The notes: a model not told the origin generated them from the letters alone. A stretch of DNA of 33,159 nt from Christensenella sp. UBA1750 (GCA_002315655.1 DCHO01000055.1:1-33159); one strand, 5' to 3'; positions 24,211-32,104 are shown, numbered from the stretch's first letter. Numbers and translations are program-made.

Positions 24211-26055
24211 ATGGAATTTTCTATCGGCGTGAACTACTGGGACAGCGCAACGGGCACCGATATGTGGCGCAAATGGCAGCCGGACGTGGTTAAGGCGGAT
24301 TTGAAGGCCATGCAGGAAAACGGCGTCAAGGTGATGCGCGTTTTCCCCAACTGGCGGGACTTTCAGCCCGTGCAGAAGCTCTACAAGTATCACATGAATT
24401 TCAAGGAGTACGCGGATTACGATGAGCAGCCCATTGCCGACCCGTATTTCATTGACAAAAATCAAATTGCGCATTTCCGCGAATTTGCCGCCATGGCACA
24501 GGATTGCGGAATCGAGCTGATCGTCTCTCTGCTCACCGGCTGGATGAGCGGGCGGATGTTCGTACCCCGTGCGCTGGAAGGCAAAAATGTGCTCACCGAC
24601 CCTGAGGCGCTGTACTTTACCGAAAAGTATGTGCGCGGACTTGTTCGATATTTGAAGGACATTCCCAACATCATCGCCTGGGACTTGGGAAACGAGTGCA
24701 ACTGCATGGGCGACGTTTCCTCCCGCTTTGAGGCGGCAAACTGGATAAGCCTTGTGCACCATTCCATTCTTGTGGAAGACAATTCCCGCCCCATTGGCTC
24801 CGGGATGCACTCGCTGGACTGCCAGGATAATTCCCTCTGGCACATCGAGGATCAGTCCGTCATGGACTTTGTGACCACGCACCCCTATCCCTCGCCCACC
24901 ATCTACAACGATGTGGAGCCTTACGACAAGATTCGCGGCTCCTTCATGCCTACTGCGCAGACGGTCTACTATTCCGACGTGGCGGGCAAGCCCTGTATGC
25001 TCCAGGAGCAGGGCACCTTCTCCCAGCTCATCGGCAATGACGACATGGGCGGCGATTTCCTGCGCATCAATCTGCTGTCCACCTGGGCAAACGGCGGCAT
25101 CGGCTATCTGTGGTGGTGCGGCATGGAGCATCTGAACCTCAAAAACGCGCCCTACAACTGGAATGCCGTGGAGCGCCAGCTGGGGCTTGTGGATGTGAAC
25201 CGTGAAGCGAAGCCCGTAGCCAAAGCCATGAAATTGCTCTCCGAAAGCCTTATCGACATTCCCCAGCCGAAAAAGTAGGATTATGATGCGGTGTGCGTCC
25301 TTCCCGCCAACGGCAACAAGCTCAAAAATGCGGAAGCGGTCTATGCGCTGGCCATGGAAGCGGGCTTCCGTGTCAAATTCAACAATCAGAGGGTCACAGA
25401 CGAGGCACCGCTCTACATTCTGCCCTCCATCGACGGCGACCAGTATCTGAAGAACGATCAGGTCTTTGAAATCCTTGACCGCGTAGAACAGGGCGCAACG
25501 CTCTACGTTTCCTTCGGTGCGGCTCATTTTTCCGAGTTCACCCGCATTTTCGGTTTAAAGAGCAACGGCGTTTACAAGTACGGCGACGCGCACACCGCAA
25601 ACTTCTCCTTCGGTTCCTTCCCCTATTCCAATGACAAGGATTATCTCTGGGAAGCCGTGGATGCGGAAGTCCTCGCCAGAGACGAGACGGGCAATGTCAT
25701 TTTTGCCAAACACAAGTACGGTAAAGGAACCATCTATGCGCTGGGCTTTGCGCTGGAAACCCTTGCCATCAACGGCAAGAACGGCCTCTCCCCGGACGAA
25801 TCCGCGCCCTATTACAAGGTTTATGAGCTGATTGCCGGAAAGCTCGACCATCCGGCTTCGGTCAATGACCCCTATATCGGCGTGACCACAGGGACGCTTC
25901 CCAACGGCAGCATCATTGCCGCATACATGAACTATGCAGGGTGTGACCGCCCCTATACCCCGCTCTTCAAGGAAGGGTACAAGGCGGAACTGCTGTTCGG
26001 GGATGAAAAGGTTCTTCCCAAATGCTCAGGCGCGATCTATCGCCTGACCAAATAG
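24211..26055 (+). pseudogene. GH-A clan glycoside hydrolase, split by an in-frame TAG at 25276
   Basis: One open frame of 614 codons is interrupted only by TAG at codon 356. Codons 1-355 encode a (beta/alpha)8 glycosidase without signal peptide: the acid/base Glu is in DLGNECN (E162) and the nucleophile Glu probably in LQEQG (E266), as in clan GH-A (GH5/GH42-like). Codons 357-614 continue in the same frame into a GATase-like domain resembling the GH42 trimerisation domain (VCVLPANGNKLKNAEAVYAL, QGATLYVSFG), then a small C-terminal beta domain. The stop lies exactly in the linker. The second half could also start at GTG 25291 with AGGA just upstream. It may be a nonsense mutant, a sequence error, a split gene or a readthrough gene. 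Classified as pseudogene provisionally. Confidence 0.75.
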
Positions 26056-26064
26056 AAACACAAA

Positions 26065-26094
26065 AAGGGAGTGAGTCGTCTGATTCACTCCCTT
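26065..26094. terminator. Terminator between glycosidase and dehydratase genes
   Basis: A 10-bp perfect stem (AAGGGAGTGA with TCACTCCCTT) and a 10-base loop. The T-run is best on the minus strand, 12 bp beyond the dehydratase stop; the rightward glycosidase reading also ends just before it. Confidence 0.8.
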
Positions 26095-26106
26095 GCTTTA
26101 TGCTCT

Positions 26107-27228
26107 TTACCAGTCCTGCACCGTGCCGTCGGGTCGCCGCCAGTGGGGATGCTCCCGCATCCGGAAGGGCTTGCACTTGTCTTCCAGAAGCGTCACGCCG
26201 AGGCCAGGTCTGTCACCCATGGTCAGATACCCGTCCTTGAAGGTCACATCGTAATCCAGCCACTCGGGATGGCTGCTGCTCATCCAGTCCTCCTGCAGGC
26301 AGAAGTTAGGCGTGGCAAAGTCAACGTGCATAAGCCCGATAAAGCCCGCATGGTGCACACCGTGGGGCACCATTTCCATGTAGTGCGCCTCGGCATAAGC
26401 CGCGATCTTCTTCATCTCGGTGATGCCGCCGCAGTTGCATATATCCGTGCGCACATAGTCAATGAGTTCTTCCTCAATTAAGCACTTGTAGTCCCACTTT
26501 GCGCCAAACTTTTCGCCGGTTCCCAGCGGGACGGCGGTGTGCGCACGCAGATTGCGGAAGGCTTCGGGGCTGTCCGCACGCAGGGGGTCTTCTACAAACA
26601 TGGGGTGCAGGGGCGCGACCTCGTTGCACAATTCCACGGCGGTGGGCGGGGTCATACGGGTGTGACATTCCAAAACAAGGTCAATGTCGTCACCAACGGC
26701 CTCACGCAAGGCTTGTGTATATTTGACGGACTTGCGCACGCCGGAGAGAATGTCCATAACGCCCATCTCTTCGCCGTAACCCTGATCGGTCGGGCAGAAA
26801 CGTAGGGCAGTGTAGCCCTTCTCCTTCATCTCGATGCCCTTTTCAGCCAGCTCCTCCGAGGATTTGCCGCCGATGCCGATATACACGCGCAGCTTATCCC
26901 GGCACTTGCCGCCCAAGAGGTTGTAAACGGGAGTGTTCAGTGCCTTGCCCTTGATGTCCCACAGGGCAAGGTCAATGGCGGACAGCGCGGCCATCAGCAC
27001 GGGGCCGCCGCGCCAGAAGGTGCAGCGGAAAATGTCCTGCCAGATGTGCTCGATGCGCATGGGATCCTGCCCGATGAGCACAGGTTCCAGGTGCTTAAAC
27101 ACGCCGTCCACCGCCAGCTGACGGGTGTGCAGGGTCGCTTCGCCAAGGCCGGTAATGCCCTCATCCGTCTCAATAATAAGGTAATGGCACTCGCCGGAAA
27201 ATACGCTTCTGATGCCTGTGATTTTCAT
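26107..27228 (-). CDS. Enolase-superfamily sugar acid dehydratase (mandelate racemase/MLE family)
   Basis: A 373-residue enzyme of the mandelate racemase/muconate lactonizing family, probably removing water from an aldonic acid with Mg2+. Metal ligands are inferred at E187 (LECHTRM), E213 (FVEDP) and E239 (GTGEKF), with H289/H292 in PHGVHHAG as a base candidate. The ExH at the first ligand position, where E. coli galactonate dehydratase has DxH, marks a subgroup. Possible substrates are galactonate, mannonate or a related acid; nothing here decides. Start at 27228 has AAGGAG and overlaps the kinase stop as ATGA. Last gene of a six-gene operon. Confidence 0.85.
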   Translation of the reverse strand: MKITGIRSVFSGECHYLIIETDEGITGLGEATLHTRQLAVDGVFKHLEPVLIGQDPMRIEHIWQDIFRCTFWRGGPVLMAALSAIDLALWDIKGKALNTPVYNLLGGKCRDKLRVYIGIGGKSSEELAEKGIEMKEKGYTALRFCPTDQGYGEEMGVMDILSGVRKSVKYTQALREAVGDDIDLVLECHTRMTPPTAVELCNEVAPLHPMFVEDPLRADSPEAFRNLRAHTAVPLGTGEKFGAKWDYKCLIEEELIDYVRTDICNCGGITEMKKIAAYAEAHYMEMVPHGVHHAGFIGLMHVDFATPNFCLQEDWMSSSHPEWLDYDVTFKDGYLTMGDRPGLGVTLLEDKCKPFRMREHPHWRRPDGTVQDW

Positions 27229-27755
27229 GTATTTTCTCCTTTTGTAAGACCGTGTATCCCGCAAAACCGATTTAGCTGCATCTGATTTCGCAGAACGACG
27301 GTCTTTTCATCATGGATTCGTTTAATTTCCCTGTAGTGCTTCTTCTTTCTGGGATTTCGCCCTGTATAGAATATCCATTGTCGAAATTCTTTGTCAATCT
27401 TTTCCTCGCAGCCCTCCGTCATGTCCGGGCGGCTTGTCCCGGAAAAGCGTTTGAGCCGCCTTTTTGCCCGCAGATAGCAGATGAGTGCAGGAAACAGCAG
27501 TTCCACAATGAGGTCGGCTTCCTGCAACCGACGTGTCTCGCATATGCGGAAATAGTTCCCGTCAATAACCCATGAATCATTTTCATCCATAAAGCGATTG
27601 AGGGCTTCCCGCTCGTTTTCCGCCTTATTTTCGACCCAGCCGGGCTTCCAGTGCAATTTGTCCATGTGCAAGACGGGGATTGCATACTTCTCCCCTAATT
27701 TTCGCGCCAAGGTGGACTTTCCCGCGCCGGAATAGCCGATGATTGCGATCTTCAT
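27225..27755 (-). CDS. P-loop kinase, adenylate kinase/topology-modulation-like
   Basis: A 176-residue P-loop NTPase. Walker A is GYSGAGKST at residues 7-15, followed by MDKLHWKPGW and SWVIDGNY, the pattern of the FlaR/topology-modulation group related to shikimate and adenylate kinases. An Arg-rich lid-like stretch (RAKRRLKRFSG) lies near residue 100. The ATG at 27755 begins one base after the upstream URO-D stop; no good ribosome binding site is seen, so translational coupling is likely. Its stop overlaps the next start by four bases. The substrate is unknown; in this operon a small sugar or nucleotide is conceivable. Confidence 0.78.
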   Translation of the reverse strand: MKIAIIGYSGAGKSTLARKLGEKYAIPVLHMDKLHWKPGWVENKAENEREALNRFMDENDSWVIDGNYFRICETRRLQEADLIVELLFPALICYLRAKRRLKRFSGTSRPDMTEGCEEKIDKEFRQWIFYTGRNPRKKKHYREIKRIHDEKTVVLRNQMQLNRFCGIHGLTKGENT

Positions 27756-27756
27756 A

Positions 27757-28686
27757 TCAGTAATCGCGGTGCTGCTTCCACACATTCAGTACCAACTGAT
27801 ACCGCTCCAGCGGCAGCCCCTTGAAGGGAATGTTCGATGTGGTGAAAACATAGCCTCCGCCGGGCTTTCCGTATTTTAAGCAGTATTCGCAGGAGTCGAT
27901 CACGTCCTGCTCGGTGCCGGTCTGCATGGCGGCACAGTGCACGTTGCCGCACAGCGCGACCTTGCCTTGCGTCAGCTCCTTCACTTTCTTAATGTCCACG
28001 CCCGCCATGGGGTCAATGGAATGGAGCGCGTGGGGCTGCGTGGAAATGAGCTGATCTAAAATCGGCATGATGTTGCCGTCGGTGTGCTTGATGGCGTAGC
28101 CGCCGTGCGCCTTGATGTCCGCAATGATGCGCGCCAAGTACGGGGTCACAAACTCGGCGAACATTTCCGGGCTCATCATAGGGCCTGCGTTGTAGCAGTA
28201 GTCGCAGCAGAGAATGAAGCCGTCAAAGCCGCCCGCCAGCAGCTTTCTGTTCCGCTCGATTGCGCGGACGCACTTTTCCTCCGCCTGTGCCTTCACGGAA
28301 TCGGGGTCGTCGTACATGGCGTAGGCCAGCTCCTCCATGCCCTCGCCGTCGGTGATGGAAAAGGTTCCGTCGCCGTGGGTCATGAGGAAGTATTCATTTC
28401 CTACCATTTCTTTGATGAGCTGGGCGGTTCGGATCAGGTGCTCATCGCTTAAATAGTGGATGCAGATGGCGTCGTGGTCAAGGTCACGGTAGACCTTCAG
28501 GATGAACTCGGCATTCTCCCGGAGCTTCTGCTCGATTTCTTTCTCATTTAGTCCCGCAAGTTCGTCCTCTTTCAGAAAGTCGTGCCCGTGGGTGAGCGGT
28601 GCCAACTGGTATTCCAGCTCAAAGGTGGGCACATAGTCCGGGGTGCCGCCGGTGATGGCAGTAATGAAACGCTGTGCATGGGTCAT
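27757..28686 (-). CDS. URO-D superfamily protein lacking the HxC zinc motif
   Basis: A 309-residue protein of the uroporphyrinogen decarboxylase/methyltransferase fold (MTHAQRFITAITGGTPDYVP). In place of the HxC...C zinc motif of corrinoid methyltransferases it has HTDGN at 201-205 and TTSN near 282, though ALCGNVHC keeps cysteines at 246 and 251. The HemE substrate-binding Arg motif is also missing. It is therefore neither a clear HemE nor a typical MtaA-type enzyme and may catalyse a decarboxylation or methyl transfer on another substrate. ATG at 28686 follows a strong AGGAGG. It is 12 nt after the deformylase gene in a tight operon. Confidence 0.75.
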   Translation of the reverse strand: MTHAQRFITAITGGTPDYVPTFELEYQLAPLTHGHDFLKEDELAGLNEKEIEQKLRENAEFILKVYRDLDHDAICIHYLSDEHLIRTAQLIKEMVGNEYFLMTHGDGTFSITDGEGMEELAYAMYDDPDSVKAQAEEKCVRAIERNRKLLAGGFDGFILCCDYCYNAGPMMSPEMFAEFVTPYLARIIADIKAHGGYAIKHTDGNIMPILDQLISTQPHALHSIDPMAGVDIKKVKELTQGKVALCGNVHCAAMQTGTEQDVIDSCEYCLKYGKPGGGYVFTTSNIPFKGLPLERYQLVLNVWKQHRDY

Positions 28687-28698
28687 GTTCCGTTCCTC

Positions 28699-29109
28699 CT
28701 ATATGAGTATTCCGCTTAAATGGTCGATTTCGTGCTGAATGATCTCCGCCGTAAAGCCGGAATAGGATTTGATGCGGCTTTGCAGCTTCTCGTTCTGATA
28801 TTGTACCTTAATGCTTTTATACCGCGTGCAGGGGCGTTTCCCGGTCAGAGAAAGGCATCCTTCCTCTGTCTGGTAAGCATCGGTTTTCTTCACAATTACG
28901 GGATTGAGCATCAGGCAGTCTTTCCCGTTGTCGGAAAACACGATGATGCTTTTGTTTTCCCCGATCATGTTCGCCGCCATGCCGGCGCATTCCTGCGCAT
29001 GAAAACGCAGGGTGTCCAGTAAGTCCTGTGCAAGCGGCAGATCGTCTGCCATGGCCTCCATGGCTTTTCGGGACAGAAGAATTACGTCTTTACAGATTTC
29101 CCGAACCAA
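28699..29109 (-). CDS. def: Peptide deformylase, variant motif I, TTG start
   Basis: A 136-residue metalloenzyme removing the formyl group from N-terminal methionine. Motif II EGCLSL (83-88) gives the Cys ligand and motif III QHEIDHLSG (125-133) the two His ligands and catalytic Glu. Motif I is GMAANMIG (43-50): the usual Gln that helps form the oxyanion hole is Met, a variant I recall in a clade of Firmicutes deformylases. It is short compared with standard Def (about 150-170) and is probably not the essential copy. Start TTG at 29109 is supported by GAGGTGAT. It is encoded between a MATE transporter and a URO-D protein, an odd place for it. Confidence 0.85.
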   Translation of the reverse strand: MVREICKDVILLSRKAMEAMADDLPLAQDLLDTLRFHAQECAGMAANMIGENKSIIVFSDNGKDCLMLNPVIVKKTDAYQTEEGCLSLTGKRPCTRYKSIKVQYQNEKLQSRIKSYSGFTAEIIQHEIDHLSGILI

Positions 29110-29131
29110 TTAAATCACCTCATCCCGATTT

Positions 29132-30550
29132 TCACGATGCTTCTTCCTTGGGCTTATGTCCCCTTGCCGCCATGAAGGCCGGCAGCGCATCCTTCCCCTG
29201 CGGCGTGACGGGCTTGACCCATTTGCCGGAAATCAGGTGTCGAATCATCAGGGTAAAACGGATGGGCTCATCCACATAGCAGCAAGCGAAAATAACCAGA
29301 TACGGTGCCTTAAACACCATGCCGGAGAGATACACGCAGGGCAGCACCATCGCATACATGAAGGTGATTTCCAGTATGGTTCCGTAAGCCGCATCCCCGG
29401 CAGAACGGTAGGTGTCGTTTGTCGTCCAGTTGCACATCCGAATGAGTGCCACAACGCTGTAAATGCACAGCATCCCGGTACAGATGGAGAAGGATTCTCC
29501 CGAAAGCGACATAGCGGTGAACAGCGGTTTATGAATTGCCAGCAGGAACAGGCAGGAACCGAAAATGGCGGTATCGCACAGAATCAGCATCCGTTTTGCC
29601 CGCTGATAAGCAATTTCCAGATTCCCCGCGCCGACCTCCTTGCCGACCAGAACGGATGCGGCATTGGAGAAGCCCGCAAAGAAACCAATGACAAAGCCCT
29701 CCAACGTGCGGAAAACCGCCGTGGCCGCGATGGCCTGTACGGACTGCCGCCCTAAAATCACGTTGATGATCATATTGGCAACGCCTAAGAACAGCTCGTT
29801 GCAGATAATCGGGAAGCATTTGGTGAAATATTCACGAATAAAGGCCTTGTTCCAGCGAAAGTGCTTCGTGTAGCTGAAAACGAAGGGATCGTGCTTGACC
29901 TTGGCCTGAATGAGGATCACGCAAAGGTTCACCACCTGCGCGATCACCGTAGCCAGCGCCGCGCCACGCACGCCCATGGCGGGCAGGCCGAACTTGCCGT
30001 TGATGAGCACCCAGTTCATGAACATATTGGTGCCCACCGCCGCAAATGCGCCGTACATGGGAATCTTCACCTTCTCGGTGGAGCGCAGCATGGCAGACAG
30101 CGCCATGGAAAAGATCATCAAAGGATAGGAAAAACCGACAATGGAAAGATACTCGATGCCGATGTCGTGCAGCACGGTTTTGTCGGTGTATAAATTCATG
30201 ACCACCTGCGGGAAGAACACGGACATTCCGAAGAATGCCGCCGCAACCAGCATCATGCAGGAAGCCGTCAGCCCGAAGGCGCGGTTTACGCCGTCATGAT
30301 CCTTTGCACCCCAGTATTGCCCGAAGAACAGCATTCCGCCGCCCACAAAGCCCCAGTAGCAGGAGAACATGAGCGACGAAAACTGAGCACACAGCCCAAC
30401 CGCACCCACCACGTTTTCCCCCAATGGGGCAAGCATTATGGTGTCCACCATGGAGCCGGTGGTGGTCAGCAGGTTTTGCAGCGCCACGGGAATGGCGATG
30501 GTCAGCACCGCTTTGATAAAACCTTTCCAGTCGAAATGCTCCTTGTGCAT
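29132..30550 (-). CDS. MATE family efflux transporter
   Basis: A 472-residue integral membrane protein with about 12 hydrophobic helices arranged as two similar halves, as in MATE (MatE/NorM/DinF-like) antiporters that export cations, drugs or metabolites using a Na+ or H+ gradient. The N-terminal AIPVALQNLLTTTGSMVDTIML and GQYWGAKDHDGVNRA segments are typical, as is the repeat in the second half (FVIGFFAGFSNAASVLVGKEVG). ATG at 30548-30550 follows GAGGTAATG, which overlaps the kinase stop; only 6 nt separate them. In this operon it may expel a toxic sugar intermediate or an antimicrobial; the cargo is unknown. Confidence 0.92.
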   Translation of the reverse strand: MHKEHFDWKGFIKAVLTIAIPVALQNLLTTTGSMVDTIMLAPLGENVVGAVGLCAQFSSLMFSCYWGFVGGGMLFFGQYWGAKDHDGVNRAFGLTASCMMLVAAAFFGMSVFFPQVVMNLYTDKTVLHDIGIEYLSIVGFSYPLMIFSMALSAMLRSTEKVKIPMYGAFAAVGTNMFMNWVLINGKFGLPAMGVRGAALATVIAQVVNLCVILIQAKVKHDPFVFSYTKHFRWNKAFIREYFTKCFPIICNELFLGVANMIINVILGRQSVQAIAATAVFRTLEGFVIGFFAGFSNAASVLVGKEVGAGNLEIAYQRAKRMLILCDTAIFGSCLFLLAIHKPLFTAMSLSGESFSICTGMLCIYSVVALIRMCNWTTNDTYRSAGDAAYGTILEITFMYAMVLPCVYLSGMVFKAPYLVIFACCYVDEPIRFTLMIRHLISGKWVKPVTPQGKDALPAFMAARGHKPKEEAS

Positions 30551-30556
30551 GGAACA

Positions 30557-31558
30557 TTACCTCATTTTTTCGTAAAATTCAAGCGTTTTCTCTAAGGAAG
30601 GAACGCCCGCATTGGCGCTCTCGTCCCCCAAAGCGCAGGAGGCCGTGGCCGTTCCCAACACCAGCGCGTCGTGCAGATTCATGCCATTCTCCGCGCCGCA
30701 CAGCACGCCTCCGCAGAAGGCGTCCCCTGCGCCGACGGTACCCTTGATGTAATCCCTTGGCAGAGTCAGGGACTGCACATACACATACTGTCCGTTTTCG
30801 TCCATTCCCCAAACGCCTTCCGGGCAGTGGATGGCAATCCATGTGGAAACGCCCATCGCTTTCAGCGCATCCAACGCCTTTTCCATGTTTTCGGGATGCA
30901 GTTTTTTGTCCTCGTCCCGCAGCAGAATCCCCGTGGTCTCCTGGGCTTCCAGTTCGTTGATGATGCAATAATCGGTGTATTTGAGTGCCGGGGGCATGAG
31001 CTTTTTCGCCCGCCCGGACATTTCGGAAACAATGTCGATGGAGGTCTTGTAGCCCTTTTCCTGCGCATGGCAGAACAGCCGTGCCATCTTGGTGCCGTAC
31101 TGTGCATCCTCGGAATCCAAATTCGGCATCATCAGCACATAGGCAATATGGAAAATGTTGGCATTGATCTTGTCCCACTGCACATCCTCCTCCGTCATGT
31201 TGCCGGATGCGCCGGGGTAGGTGAACAGCGTGCGCTCCTTGCTGCTCTGGTCGGTGATCACCGCCGTGAAGGTCGCTCTGCCCTCCCGCACGATGGTGGA
31301 GGTGTCGATATTGCCAAACCTGTTCAGTTCCTCAACAATATAATCGCCGTTGGCATCTCCGCCGCTGCGCCCGATGGCATAAAGCGGCATATCCGGGCAC
31401 AAACGGGAAATCGCGCCTAACACATTGCACACCGCGCCGCCGGTGGTCTGGGAGAAATCCTCCGTGATGGTGGTGAGTTCACTGGACTTGGGATAATGGG
31501 GCACGGGATAAAGAAAATCCACGGTCATCACGCCGCCGACGCAGATACCTTTTTTCAT
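30557..31558 (-). CDS. PfkB-family carbohydrate kinase
   Basis: A 333-residue ribokinase-like kinase with the PfkB signature GTVGAGDAFCGG near residue 275 and an N-terminal GGVMTVDFLY and TGGAVCNVLGAISRL motif. It is longer than the kinase at the left end of the window and not closely similar to it. As first gene of an operon with a sugar acid dehydratase, 2-keto-3-deoxygluconate kinase activity would fit, producing KDPG from the UxaA and dehydratase product, but substrate prediction in PfkB kinases is unsafe. ATG at 31558 follows AAAAGGAGC. A promoter (31596-31624) lies upstream. The gene order after it is MATE, deformylase, URO-D, P-loop kinase, dehydratase. Confidence 0.88.
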   Translation of the reverse strand: MKKGICVGGVMTVDFLYPVPHYPKSSELTTITEDFSQTTGGAVCNVLGAISRLCPDMPLYAIGRSGGDANGDYIVEELNRFGNIDTSTIVREGRATFTAVITDQSSKERTLFTYPGASGNMTEEDVQWDKINANIFHIAYVLMMPNLDSEDAQYGTKMARLFCHAQEKGYKTSIDIVSEMSGRAKKLMPPALKYTDYCIINELEAQETTGILLRDEDKKLHPENMEKALDALKAMGVSTWIAIHCPEGVWGMDENGQYVYVQSLTLPRDYIKGTVGAGDAFCGGVLCGAENGMNLHDALVLGTATASCALGDESANAGVPSLEKTLEFYEKMR

Positions 31559-31595
31559 AATTTAAAGCTCCTTTTCGTTCTTACTGGTAATTTTA

Positions 31596-31624
31596 AGTTT
31601 ATCATAGAAGAACCTCAAAAACAA
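31596..31624 (-). promoter_or_regulatory. Promoter of the six-gene kinase-MATE-dehydratase operon
   Basis: On the minus strand TTGTTT (31619-31624), a 17-nt spacer and TAAACT (31596-31601) lie 38 bp before the kinase start and immediately after the preceding small gene. Confidence 0.55.
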
Positions 31625-31627
31625 CCT

Positions 31628-31816
31628 CTAATTTAAACATAAAAATAAGCTGTCGGAAAAATCGTTATCACGCTTCCAACAGCTTCTGAGTTTTTCTCTT
31701 TTCTTGTTTTCGATCTTTTTCGTAACCGGCGGCATCGTCCACACCATCCGATCTTTCGCATCCAGCAGCTTTCTCTGCTTTTTGCTCATCTTGATTCTGG
31801 CAAGATTGTTTTTCAT
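31628..31816 (-). CDS. Small basic protein of unknown function (62 aa)
   Basis: A 62-residue, lysine- and arginine-rich protein beginning MKNNLARIKMSKKQRKLLDAK, with a PVTKKIENKK motif in the middle. The start has an excellent AAAAGGAG site eight nt upstream, which is the main reason to accept it. I recall similar short basic proteins with PVT-x3-ENKK in Clostridia but know no function; RNA or ribosome binding is a guess from charge. The last 18 or so codons overlap a stem-loop that resembles a terminator (31647-31685), so the natural C-terminus may be earlier and the present tail (with Cys and Phe/Leu) may reflect a frameshift. Confidence 0.6.
   Translation of the reverse strand: MKNNLARIKMSKKQRKLLDAKDRMVWTMPPVTKKIENKKREKLRSCWKRDNDFSDSLFLCLN
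31647..31685 (-). terminator. Terminator-like hairpin inside the end of the small basic gene
   Basis: On the minus strand AAGCTGTTGGA pairs with TCCGACAGCTT (one G-U pair) and is followed by ATTTTTATG. The T-run precedes the TAG stop of the small gene, so the hairpin overlaps the coding end. Confidence 0.5.
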
Positions 31817-31902
31817 GCAACCACTCCTTTTCTCGTTCCTAATTCCTTCATTAGCGCAGCGTCTTCATTTCTTACTTAGCCCCTTTGGGGGCGACTTCGT
31901 TC

Positions 31903-31938
31903 AAAAAACCGTATTGCCTATGGCAATACGGTTTTTTT
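31903..31938. terminator. Strong bidirectional terminator
   Basis: A 16-bp perfect stem (AAAAAACCGTATTGCC with its complement) and a three-base loop have A/T-runs on both sides. It isolates the carbohydrate region from the AT-rich right end. Between 31817 and 31902 I see only the small gene's ribosome binding site and a short GCCCC/GGGGC stem. Confidence 0.88.
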
Positions 31939-31969
31939 GTGGCATTGCACGCTAATTTTGATACAATCA

Positions 31970-32070
31970 GCAAGATAAAACGGTAGTTGCGGACTACCGT
32001 TTTATTTTTTGCACCCAAGCCTTCTACCGTTTTATTGTGTCCAACTACTGGGTGCAAGATAAAACGGTAG
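31970..32070. repeat. Cluster of direct and inverted repeats
   Basis: The 12-mer ATAAAACGGTAG occurs four times: direct at 31975 and 32059, inverted at 31994 and 32024. The outer copies extend to a 17-bp direct repeat (GCAAGATAAAACGGTAG) at 31970-31986 and 32054-32070. Copies 1 and 2 form a 13-bp hairpin with a TGCGG loop; copies 3 and 4 form a second hairpin. Another 9-bp inverted pair (TTGCACCCA at 32009, TGGGTGCAA at 32049) interlocks with these. The first hairpin with its T-run can serve as terminator for either strand. Origin unknown: a remnant of a small mobile element, a recombination site or a structured RNA are all possible. Confidence 0.8.
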
Positions 32071-32104
32071 ACCGGTTGAGTGTTTTATTATGCCTAACCA
32101 CCGA

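Noticed and set aside
24163..25527. 454-codon minus-strand frame over the glycosidase gene
   Set aside because: It overlaps the catalytic barrel and crosses the TAG region, but its translation looks like antisense of biased codons and it has no start signal.
24211..26055. Genome-wide recoding of TAG, or pyrrolysine at the glycosidase TAG
   Set aside because: Several intact genes here end normally at TAG, and the known pyrrolysine proteins are methylamine methyltransferases, not glycosidases. No pyl genes are seen.
7726..28686. Heme biosynthesis by HemE for the two URO-D family proteins
   Set aside because: The HemE substrate-binding Arg motif is absent from both and no other tetrapyrrole gene is present.
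31872..32057. 61-codon minus-strand open frame across the repeat block
   Set aside because: It runs through the strong terminator and hairpins, has no ribosome binding site and no recognisable sequence.
31970..32070. CRISPR array
   Set aside because: Only four short copies in mixed orientation with irregular spacing; no spacers of uniform size and no cas genes.
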